Assembly: GCA_949825045.1 (NCBI GenBank)
Contig: OX463822.1
Coordinates: 30,816,703-30,880,702 of the forward strand
Direction: 5' to 3'
Source: Argyresthia goedartella
Taxonomy: Eukaryota > Arthropoda > Insecta > Lepidoptera > Argyresthiidae
DNA length: 64,000 bases
The notes below the pieces were generated by a model. The model saw nothing but the letters and a program-made list of their open reading frames with translations. It was not told the origin of the DNA and did not search any database. Made by a program: the position numbers and the translations under genes. Each line of letters begins with the position of its first letter. Within the stretch, counting starts at the first letter, position 1. Below, piece after piece: positions 21,130-33,100 of this stretch.

Positions 21130-24100
21130 CTGGGGGGGAAATGACATAACATTTACTTATAGACGCATAGGATACCCTGTGTGGGAAACAGAAACAGCGC
21201 CGTCACACACTTAATCATCCAAGACCTGGGTTTTTTTTCTTCCTCCCCAGCGGGAATTCTAACCCGGGACCTCTCACGGAAGCACAGCCTCGCTGGAACG
21301 CCACATAGGTCTTAGCAGAGGCACAGGCTTGTACGTTAAGCCTGTAAATTAAATAAGCACTCATTTCTTCATTAAAAGAATCTAGCTCATTGCCGTTGCT
21401 ATGTGGGGTAAGATAAGAACAACATTAATATGAATTTATTAGCCCATCAGCCCCAATGAGTCACTGATGGATGGCCTAATTCTGATTTGCAGATTTCCTC
21501 GCGCGGTTTGCTCCATAGTTCCTCAAAATGGGGAAAGTTAAAATGGTTGGCATCTATGTAAATAAAAATGAATACCAAAATGAGCGCGAAACTCGCAAAG
21601 GGCTGGACCGAGTAGGGCGAACTTTTTTATAACTGTTCGTGTTACGGACAGCGAGCCCCGGCCAGCGCAACCGGCCGACTGACCGACTGGAAGTGCGAGC
21701 GAGATGGAGCAGCGCGCCGACAGGGACCGCATGCGTCGACTTTGAACTAGGAGTCACGATCCCTGCGACCAACACGGAGAGAACAATGGACCGACCGCTA
21801 GCCCCGAGTATAGTAGCCCGAAGTGCCGAGAGCGGCTGAGGAGAAAGGAGCCGCAGCACCACCACCTCCACCAGAGAACGAACCGCCGAGGGATCTTGTC
21901 GCAGCACTCATCAAAGCACTCCAAGATCCCGCAGTCCTAAGGAGTATCGCCGAACATCTGCCCTGATGGCTGACTCCTTAAGGATTGTGCACTGGAACGC
22001 CCAGTCACTCAAAGGAAAGAAGCAGCTGCTGAAAACCTTCCTGCGAGAGTACCGAGTCGACGTCATGCTGGTTAGCGAAACCCACCTCACCGTGAAGATG
22101 AAGCTCACCCTCCCCGGCTACACAACCTACCGCAAGGACGAGCGATCCCCGCAGGGGATTGCCTACAGAGGTCTGGCTATCCTGGTTAAAAGGAGTATCG
22201 TCCACCAACCCATCGACTTCGAGGAGCACACTACAATCTACGTCCTTGGCGTCGAAGTACAGGTCGCCGGCAACGTTGTGCGACTCTATGCCGCCTATCA
22301 CCCCCCCGGTGAGAGACTCAATCCCAGGGAGCTCCGGGGACTGCTGGAGTCGCCGCAACCGACTCTCATCGCCGGAGACCTCAACGCCAAGCACCCACAC
22401 TGGAACTCCTCGAAAGTGTGCGCCGCCGGACGCGCACTCCTCGCCGACTCCGTGAGCCACGACTACGATGTCATCGGACCCTATGAGCCGACTCACTACA
22501 ACCCGGACGGCTCTGGGGACATCATCGACATCGTAGTCTACAAAGGAATCCGGACCCAGCCAAGCCAGGAAGTCCTGCCAGACCTCCCCTCGGATCACAG
22601 ACCCATTCTCCTCGTCCTTGCGGATTTGCCAACAAGAGTCTCGCCACCAGCGCCCCGTCGACGGTACAACTGGGCCTCCTTCTCGGCCGCACTCGCCGAA
22701 AACCCCACCACCCGGACAGCCACACAGCCAGAAGACGTCGAAGCACTGACTTCAGAGTTGACTAGCAAGATCCAGGACGCGCTCGACACATCCTCGCACA
22801 CAGTCTCTAGCCGGAGGAAACCCCAACCCCTCCCGGCGAAGATTCAGGCACTGATCTGCGAACAGCGCCGTCTCCGGAAGCTATGGCAACAAACCCGGTG
22901 CCCAACTCTGAAGTCCCGCCTCAACGCCATGACGGCCACCACCAAAAGATGCCTTGCCGACCACGCCGAAGAATCTTGGGAACGCCACATCGAGTCCGTA
23001 GGCGATCACGTCCCCTCCGTGCATCGCTTATGCCGGCAGCTGTCGGCCACCCCGGCTCCTGTTCGACCGCTGCTGGGCAGCGACGGCTTCCCGAGATTCA
23101 GAGCAAAAGACCGAGCTGAAATTTTCGCCGAATGCCTGGAGAGGCAGTTCAAGCCGAACCCCACCGACGACGCCGAACACGTAGCAGCAGTGGAGGAACA
23201 CCTGCGGCACTACTTCGCGACGCCGATAGCTCCTGAAGAGGACCCCATCTTCTTCTCGCCCGGCCAAGTCCTGCGAACGATCAGGCGCACCAAGCCCAGG
23301 AAAGCCCCGGGCGCAGACCGAATCACCAACATGGCGCTGCGCAACTTGCCGCTACCGACTGTGGCGGCTATGACGCGCCTGTTTAACGGCATCATGCGCA
23401 CGGGGCACTTCCCTACTACATGGAAGGAAGGCCTGGTCATAATGCTCCCCAAGCCGGGCAAGAATGTCAAGAAGCCCGAGAGCTATCGGCCCATCACCCT
23501 CCTGAGCACCATGTCAAAGGTGTTCGAGAAGCTGCTGCTAGGAAGACTGCTGCCACACATCCAAGCTCGCCCGGAACAGTTCGGCTTCAGGCCAGAGCAT
23601 TCGACGACGCTCCAGCTCACCAGGATACTGAACGACATGACGGTCTGTCGGAATAAGAAAGAATACACCGTCGCAGTACTCCTGGACATGGAGAAGGCGT
23701 TCGACAGAGTATGGCACGAGGGGTTGCTGTACAAGCTGTCGACGTCCCCAGCTCCACGACGAATCACCCGCGTCGTGGCCTCGTTCCTACGGAGTCGCCA
23801 CTACAGAGTGGTGGTGGAAGACGCCGTGTCAGAAGCCCGCCCCATCGAAGCCGGCGTCCCACAAGGTTCCTGTCTTTCACCCGCCTGCTACTCCCGATAC
23901 ACGGATGACATCCCAGTTGGCCCTGGTGTACAGCTGGCCCTCTTCGCTGACGACGCAGCATACTATGCGTCGTCCTACAAAGCATCCCACGCCGCCGTCA
24001 AAATGCAACGCACGCTGGACACCCTGCCTAAATGGCTGGCCAAATGGAGGCTCTCCGTCAACGTCGGGAAGACGCAGGCGATGATCACCGGCCAGAGCAA

Positions 24101-27100
24101 CCTGCCACCACCACTCCAACTCCAAGGGAAGGACATTGGGTGGCTGCACCAAGTGAAGTATCTGGGGGTCACCATAGACCGCCGGCTCACGATGAAGACC
24201 CACGTCGACAACGTCGTAAACCAGGTCCGGGCTGCACGGGCAAAACTTCGTCCACTCCTGGACTCCGGCCTCCCCCTGCGGTCGAAGCTCGGGATCTATA
24301 AAACGTACATCAGGTCCCGCCTCACGTATGCCTCGCCGGCATGGTACGCCCTCTGCTCGGAGTCCAACAAGAAGAGACTCCGGGCCCAAGAAAACCTCTC
24401 CTTGCGTACCATCGTCGGCGCGCCTCGCTACGTGAGAAACGCAACGATCGCAAGGGACCTAGGATTGGAGACACTGGACAAGTTCGTCCAGAGGCTGGCA
24501 ACGAACATGTTCGCACGAGCGGACGGCTCTCAACACCCGCTCGTGCGAGACCTGGCGCCATACCACGCGCGCCCGCCTGACCGTCGCCGCCTACCCCGAG
24601 ACCTGGTTGCCGAGCCGGCAGCACCCCTGGATTGAGGCCACACAACCCGAAGAACACCTCAGCCACCCAATGACCTGGCCGTAGTCACGGCCAGCGGAAG
24701 ACTCCGCGGAAGGGGGCCATTGCCCCGGGACCGCAACCCCGCACCCTGGAAGGGGTGTGAGAAGATCACCAAGCAAGTCGAATTGTAGTGTTATTGCGAC
24801 CACTGTCCAATAAAGACCTATCAAGGAGTGTAAACTTTCGTTTCACTTATACCACTACCAACATTTTGGTCCTTCGAGCCGGATCGTTGAGTCTAACTCC
24901 GATCAGTGCCGATAGGTGGAAAGGATCGTTGAGCCTGACTCCGATTATTCGTACCTAGAACGTTGAGTGAAAACTCCGTTCGAAAGTACAAGTACCTAGA
25001 GCGTTGAGTGTTACTCCGTTCAAAGTACAGAACCGTATCAGATCGGTACGAGATGGTATCAAAGGCAGACGCAGACGCCGCCGCTGCGGCCGCCGCCGCG
25101 AGCGCTGACCAGGCCGCCCGAGCCGAGATGCTGGCCCGCGTCGAGGCTGCTGAAGCCGCCGCCGCCGCCGTCGAGTCCACCCGAGCGGAGATGCGTGCAC
25201 GCATGGAGGCCGCCGAAGCGGCCGCCGCCGAAGCTGCAGAAGCCCTTGCCGCCGCCAATGCCCGCGCCGGAGCCCGGGCCGGCGCCGAGGATGGAAGCAG
25301 CATTTTACAGACCATACACCACGTCGTGCCGCCCCGGTCCCCGTCGGAGCAACCGTCAATGGGTCAGGCAGGATCCGTGCTGCCAGCACACTGCCCGAGA
25401 TTGGCTCCGCTGACCGAGGAGAACGTGCGACGAGCAGTCTACATCCAGCGCCGTGACTCAGCGGCGCATACAGCTTCAGATCGAAGCCCAAACACGTATG
25501 AACGAGATGCGACGTCGGGCCTTAGAGCTCGAGAAGAGGCAGGTCGATCTCGACCTCGAAAACGCGCAAAGGTTGCTTGAGTTACAGATGCAGAGTGTAG
25601 CTGTCGACGAACAAGCGAGCAACGTGTCCGGCTCTCATCATGAGCGGATGAGTGCCTGGCTGGGCCCAGTAGCTGCCGCCGCCGGGACAACGAGCTACCC
25701 CATCGCCGACGCTCGGTCGACGAGCTACCCGACCGCCGCAACAACAACAGCTACGGGGACCGAAGCCGAGCGACGCCATACCCCGCCTGAACGACGGGGG
25801 GAGAGACCTCATGTCACCTTCAGACATGAGCAGCTGCAGCTGGACGCGCCACAGCGAGAGTATGGAGCGCGGCGCCGCTCTCGCTCACCTCCGCCGACGG
25901 GACGACTACTCGCAGAGCGATTCGAGAGGATTGAGCAGAAGTTGGATCGACCTCACCGTTATAAACCTAACTTGAACTTACCTATTTTCTCAGGCGATCC
26001 GGGCGATTGGGTATCGTTCAAATCCTCGATGGAGAGCACCACGAGAAAATACCACATCGACCCCGAGGAGAACGTAAACCGACTCCGAATCGCGCTGCAA
26101 GGGAAAGCGAGAGCCAGCGTGATCAACCAGTTGGGGACTGCAAGGCGTCCAGATCGGATCATGCAGACATTGGAGGAGCTCTACGGCCGACCAGAGCTGC
26201 TCATCGACAACTCCCTGACGATGCTGCATCAGATTCCGGCGCCCAGACGAGATGACACTAACTCTCTAAGTGTCTTTGCCTCACAGGTGGAGAACGTGGT
26301 CTTCGGGCTGGAAGACCTGCACGCCGAGAAATGGCTGGAGAACCCTCTCCTGGTACGAGAGGTGGTGCCCGACTACATGAAGTGCAACTGGGCTACGTCC
26401 GCGAGACAGACAGCGAACCAGGGAGACCCAGAGCTCGTACGTCTGACACGCTTTCTGAAGGAAGCAGCGAGGGATATGGTAACATTTGTTCACCCACCAG
26501 GCCCGTCAATCACGCCCGTGGCCCCCGCTCCAGTGAAGACATACGGCGGTGCTAAGCCAGTCATCTCCCGTCTGCCGCGCGCCACAGCGCGCACCGCCCA
26601 GGTGCTTACCGCGGAAGAGGAGCGAAGACCTGCAGATCGCAGGACCTGTCTTTGCTGCGGTGGCAACGAGCACCCAATCAACAGATGCCGCAAGCTGTTG
26701 AACATGACCACCGATGCCCGCTGGGAGTGGGCCAGGTCAGAACGCCTGTGCTTCAAGTGCATGGAGTCCAGGCACCGCCGCAACGTATGCAGAGCCAAGG
26801 GATGTAACACGAACGGCTGCCGCCGTCCACACCACCCGCTGCTGCACGAGGGGAGCAGCCGCCAGGCCCAGGAGACGCCGACCGTGAGCACCGAGCCCGC
26901 CAACGATCAGGGAGCTGAAGCGGTAATGTCAATTGCGAACACTAACGACCATTCTGTGCTCTTAAAGGTTTGCAGAGTTGAAGTCACTGGGCCTGCGGGG
27001 AAGACGTTAACCTACGCGTTGCTGGACGAGGGATCGAGCGTCACCCTGATCAGCAAGGACCTCGCTGACGCTGTCGGTGCCACGGGAGACCTCGCGCCAC

Positions 27101-30100
27101 TGAACCTGCGCGGGGTGAACGCAGTGCAGCCACACACGGACAGTCGACGAGTCACTGTCCAAATCAGAGGGCATCAGGAGCGCGCACACCACGAGATAGC
27201 GGCCCGAACCGTCCGCAACCTCGACCTGCGGCAACAGAGCGTGTCACGGGATGTGCTGCGCTACCGCCACCTGCGACATCTGGCAGACCACGGCTTCGAG
27301 AACTCGAAGCCCCAGATATTGATCGGTGCCGACCACTGGCACCTGATCGTATCACACCAGACGCGGACCGGCAAACGGAACGAGCCCGCCGCCTCCAAGA
27401 CCGACCTAGGGTGGGTCGTCTACGGGACAGTGCCACGACTGCTGCGCCTCACTGACGAGGACGCCGTGCTGCACGTCTACGCGGCAGAACGCCGCTACGA
27501 GGACGACGAGAGCCTTCACGAGCTGGTGAGGCAACACTTCGAGGTGGACGCGCTGGGTGTGTCTCTCCGTGTGAAGACATCGCCGGAACATCAGCGCGCC
27601 ATTGATTTCTTCAAAAAGACGGCCCGTCGAGTCGACGGCCACTTCGAGGTTGGGCTGCCATGGCGCACGGACGACATCGTGCTGCCGTCGAACTACGCCG
27701 ACGCTTTGAGGCGTCTACATAGGATCGAGAGGAAGATCGACCGCGACCCCCAATTTAAGGTCGAGTACACGCAGCAGATCCAGAACCTTTTGGACAAGGG
27801 GTACGCGAAGAGATGCGACGGGAGCGAGCAGCGAAGCCCCATACAATGGTTCCTGCCACACTTCGCGGTGAAGAACCCCAACAAGCCGGGCAAGGTACGC
27901 CTGGTCTTCGACGCTGCGCACCGCTCACACAACACCAGCTTGAACGATAAGCTGCTGATGGGCCCGGACTTGCTGCAATCGCTGCCGGGCATCCTCTTCC
28001 GCTTCAGAGAGAGGCCGATCGCCGTGACTGCCGACATCGCGGAGATGTTCCTGCGCATCAAGGTCCGGAGCCAGGACCAACCCGCGCAGCAGTTCCTCTG
28101 GAGAGGCGGCGACAGAACCCGTCCGCCTGACCACTACAAGATGACGTCGATGATCTTCGGCGCGAGCAGCTCACCATTCCTGGTACACAGTGTGCGCGAT
28201 CAGAACGCGATCGACCACGCCAGCACGCACCCCAGGGCACTTCCACTGATCACCCGCAGTCATTACATGGATGATTTGGTCCACAGCTTTGACACAGCGG
28301 AGGAGGCCCAGAGAGCAGTCGACGAAGTCATCGCGGTACACGCCGGGGCCAGCTTCACCCTCAGAAGCTGGAACTCCAACTGCCCGCGCCTGCTGGACAC
28401 CATCCCTGAGGAGCTACGAGCCCGGCGCCCTACAACCCTGGGCTCCAACGAGGTCAAGAACGAGAAGACCCTGGGGATGCTGTGGGACGCAACGAGCGAC
28501 ACGCTGGGGTTCAACACCACCCTAGCCCGCGTCCCTGACCCAGTCCGGATGCAGCAGCGGGCACCGATCAAGCGAGAGGCACTGGCAACGGTCATGTCAA
28601 TCTTTGACCCGCTGGGCCTACTCAGCAGCTACACCATCACGGCGAAGATCCTGCTGCAAGACCTGTGGCGCATCAGCATGGGCTGGGACGAGACCCTGCC
28701 ATCGGCATACGCCGAACGCTTCGACCGCTGGCTGGGGGTACTGAACGACATGGCCCAGCTGCGACTCCCACGCCGCTACAACGAAGAGGACACTGCAGAG
28801 CCAGAGCGACAGCTTCATGTCTTCGTGGACGCCAGCGAGCAAGCATACGCCGCAGCGGCGTACTGGCGCCTTGAGCACGCCGACGGCCGCATCACGATCG
28901 CTTTGGCCGCCGCCAAAGCAAAGGTGGCCCCACTGCGGCCCCAGACGATCCCGCGCCTTGAACTCCAGGCTGCAGTGATTGGCGTACGACTCGCAGACAT
29001 GATCAAGCGAGAACACCACTGGCAGCCACAACGAGTCGTCTATTGGAGCGATTCCAGCACCGTGATCCAGTGGATTCGTACCGACGCGAGGCGCTACACC
29101 CCATACGTAGCGCACCGGCTCGGCGAGATAGCTGAGGCGACCGAGCCCAGCCAATGGAGATGGGTGCCAACCGAGCACAACGTGGCAGACGACGCGACGC
29201 GCCCGGAGAACATGCCACAAGGACCACACGACCGGTGGTTCATCGGCCCGGCCTTCCTCTACGAGCCTGAGGACGCCTGGCCCTGAGCATCGAACCACGA
29301 GCCAGAGGATGTCGAGGCAACGCATCACGCATCCAACACGGGGGGAGCGGATGGCCTGCCGGATATCAGCCGCTTCTCATCATATGAGCGGTTAATTCGG
29401 GCCACTGCTACTATATTGGCTTTCATCGACAGATGCAAGAAGAAGACTGAGCGCCTGGAGCTGCGCCACCTCGAACGAGCAGAGCAGCTATGGGTGGCCA
29501 AGGCGCAGCGGGACAGCTTCGGGGAGGAGATCGCACGGCTACAAGCGGGCCGACCTCTGCCAGCCTCCAGCCGTCTTCACAAGCTGGACCCGATGATGCA
29601 GGATGACCTGCTACGCGTGTGCGGGCGAATCAATGCCGCACGCGTACCGACAGAAGCCAAGCAGCCACTCATCATGGATGGCCACCACCCGCTGACTCGG
29701 CTGATCGTGCTGAGGGAGCACGCCGCCGCCGGACACGCCGGCAACGAACGCGTGCTGAACGACCTGCAGCAACGCTACTGGATACTGCGCGCACGTCCCA
29801 CTGTGCGTGCGGTGTCCCGATCCTGCGCACTCTGCCGAGTGCGCCGATCGACGCCCCGAGTCCCGCCGCTGGGGAACCTGCCACCGGCCCGCCTGGACTC
29901 CAACCGCCGGCCTTTCACCAACTGCGGGGTCGACTACTTCGGCCCGATGCTGGTAGCAGTCGGGCGCCGGCGAGAGAAGAGATGGGGCGCGCTCTTCACG
30001 TGCCTGACGACGCGAGCTGTCCACATCGAGCTGGTGGGCAGCCTCGACGTTGACGCAGCAATCATGGCCCTGAGGAGGATGGCTGCGCGCCGCGGATGGC

Positions 30101-33100
30101 CGCGCCAGATCTGGAGCGACAACGGGACCAACTTCCGAGGTTCTGACAACGAGCTACGAGCCGCCTACAAGGAGTGGGCGCCAGCACTGCGAGACTACGC
30201 GCACCTGCAGCGCGTGGACTGGCGCTTCATCCCACCCGGGGCGCCGAACATGGGAGGCGCCTGGGAGCGACTGGTGCGGTCCATCAAAACCGCCCTCAAA
30301 GCCACCCTGAACGAGCAGGTGCCTAAGGAGGAGGTGCTGCTGACTTTGCTGCTGGAGGCTGAGTACGCCGTGAACGCGCGCCCATTGACCCACGTGTCGG
30401 TGGACCCGGCGGACCCAGAGGCGCTGACGCCTAATCATTTCCTGATCGGGACATCGAGCGGCCTGCCCCAGACCGGCCCCTGCGACCCAGCTGATCGGCG
30501 CAAGTGGAGAGCAGCCCAAGGACTGGCTGACCAATTCTGGAGAAGATGGACCAGGGAATATCTTCCCACCCTGGTGCCACGCAGAAGCGCAGCGGATCTC
30601 CAACGACCACTGCGAGTGGGCGACCTCGTCGTCGTGGTGGACTCCGGGTTGCCGCGCAACACATGGCCGCGCGGCATCGTCGAGCGCATACACGTCGGCA
30701 CGGACAACGACGTGCGCAGCGCCGACATACGAACAAAAGGCGGAGTCTTCACGCGACCTACCAGGAAACTCGCCGTCCTACGCGTGGAAGAGGAGGCTAC
30801 GACGAGTCTGCGCCGGGGGGAGGATGTTACGGACAGCGAGCCCCGGCCAGCGCAACCGGCCGACTGACCGACTGGAAGTGCGAGCGAGATGGAGCAGCGC
30901 GCCGACAGGGACCGCATGCGTCGACTTTGAACTAGGAGTCACGATCCCTGCGACCAACACGGAGAGAACAATGGACCGACCGCTAGCCCCGAGTATAAAT
31001 ATAAGCTAGTTTTTAAGTCGAATTTATCGGGGCGACCTCATCACTCATGGCGGAGGCCAACCCGGCCACCGCGCCAGGCGCGCCCCTACCCAAGCGCAAA
31101 CGGAAGCAGGGGGGAAAGAAGAAGAACGAAGTGCCGAGAGCGGCTGAGGAGAAAGGAGCCGCAGCACCACCACCTCCACCAGAGAACGAACCGCCGAGGG
31201 ATCTTGTCGCAGCACTCATCAAAGCACTCCAAGATCCCGCAGTCCTAAGGAGTATCGCCGAACATCTGCCCTGATGGCTGACTCCTTAAGGATTGTGCAC
31301 TGGAACGCCCAGTCACTCAAAGGAAAGAAGCAGCTGCTGAAAACCTTCCTGCGAGAGTACCGAGTCGACGTCATGCTGGTTAGCGAAACCCACCTCACCG
31401 TGAAGATGAAGCTCACCCTCCCCGGCTACACAACCTACCGCAAGAACGAGCGATCCCCGCAGGGGATTGCCTACAGAGGTCTGGCTATCCTGGTTAAAAG
31501 GAGTATCGTCCACCAACCCATCGACTTCGAGGAGCACACTACAATCTACGTCCTTGGCGTCGAAGTACAGGTCGCCGGCAACGTTGTGCGACTCTATGCC
31601 GCCTATCACCCCCCCGGTGAAAGACTCAATCCCAGGGAGCTCCGGGGACTGCTGGAGTCGCCGCAACCGACTCTCATCGCCGGAGACCTCAACGCCAAGC
31701 ACCCACACTGGAACTCCTCGAAAGTGTGCGCCGCCGGACGCGCACTCCTCGCCGACTCCGTGAGCCACGACTACGATGTCATCGGACCCTATGAGCCGAC
31801 TCACTACAACCCGGACGGCTCTGGGGACATCATCGACATCGTAGTCTACAAAGGAATCCGGACCCAGCCAAGCCAGGAAGTCCTGCCAGACCTCCCCTCG
31901 GATCACAGACCCATTCTCCTCGTCCTTGCGGATTTACCAACAAGAGTCTCGCCACCAGCGCCCCGTCGACGGTACAACTGGGACTCCTTCTCGGCCGCAC
32001 TCGCCGAAAACCCCACCACCCGGACAGCCACACAGCCAGAAGACGTCGAAGCACTGACTTCAGAGTTGACTAGCAAGATCCAGGACGTGCTCGACACATC
32101 CTCGCACACCGTCTCTAGCCGGAGGAAACCCCAACCCCTCCCGGCGAAGATTCAGGCACTGATCTGCGAACAGCGCCGTCTCCGGAAGCTATGGCAACAA
32201 ACCCGGTGCCCAACTCTGAAGTCCCGCCTCAACGCCATGACGGCCACCACCAAAAGATGCCTTGCCGACCACGCCGAAGAATCTTGGGAACGCCACATCG
32301 AGTCCGTACGCGATCACGTCCCCTCCGTGCATCGCTTATGCCGGCAGCTGTCGGCCACCCCGGCTCCTGTTCGACCGCTGCTGGGCAGCGACGGCTTCCC
32401 GAGATTCAGAGCAAAAGACCGAGCTGAAATTTTCGCCGAATGCCTGGAGAGGCAGTTCAAGCCGAACCCCACCGACGACGTCGAACACGTAGCAGCAGTG
32501 GAGGAACACCTGCGGCACTACTTCGCGACGCCGATAGCTCCTGAAGAGGACCCCATCTTCTTCTCGCCCGGCCAAGTCCTGCGAACGATCAGGCGCACCA
32601 AGCCCAGGAAAGCCCCGGGCGCAGACCGAATCACCAACATGGCGCTGCGCAACTTGCCGCTACCGACTGTGGCGGCTATGACGCGCCTGTTTAACGGCAT
32701 CATGCGCACGGGGCACTTCCCTACTACATGGAAGGAAGGCCTGGTCATAATGCTCCCCAAGCCGGGCAAGAATGTCAAGAAGCCCGAGAGCTATCGGCCC
32801 ATCACCCTCCTGAGCACCATGTCAAAGGTGTTCGAGAAGCTGCTGCTAGGAAGACTGCTGCCACACATCCAAGCTCGCCCGGAACAGTTCGGCTTCAGGC
32901 CAGAGCATTCGACGACGCTCCAGCTCACCAGGGTACTGAACGACATGACGGTCTGTCGGAATAAGAAAGAATACACCGTCGCAGTACTCCTGGACATGGA
33001 GAAGGCGTTCGACAGAGTATGGCACGAGGGGTTGCTGTACAAGCTGTCGACGTCCCCAGCTCCACGACGAATCACCCGCGTCGTGGCCTCGTTCCTACGG

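Larger units (their letters stand above)
21640..24863 (+). repeat. 5' LTR (3,224 bp) of the BEL/Pao element
   Basis: Starts TGTTACGGACAGCGAGCCCC and ends ACCACTACCAACA. It contains the Jockey-type frame 21966-24635 and AATAAA at 24809-24814. Compared with the 3' LTR, 30998-31126 is replaced by about 6 bp (GTAGCC at 21813). That removes most of the TATAAATA box and the start of the small upstream ORF. A one-base insertion near 24601 changes the C-terminus of the long frame. Confidence 0.92.

Noticed and set aside
20739..21152. Minus-strand frame of 137 codons over the ACADSB last exon
   Set aside because: Out-of-frame reading of the true exon, whose correct frame continues the acyl-CoA dehydrogenase sequence.
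22005..24389. Long minus-strand open frames within the 5' LTR (for example 22005-22598 and 23877-24389)
   Set aside because: They are shadows caused by the high GC content of the real plus-strand APE-RT frame; the same shadows occur in the 3' LTR copy and show no known motif.
28618..29328. 236-codon minus-strand open frame
   Set aside because: Antisense shadow of the RNase H part of BEL/Pao pol.
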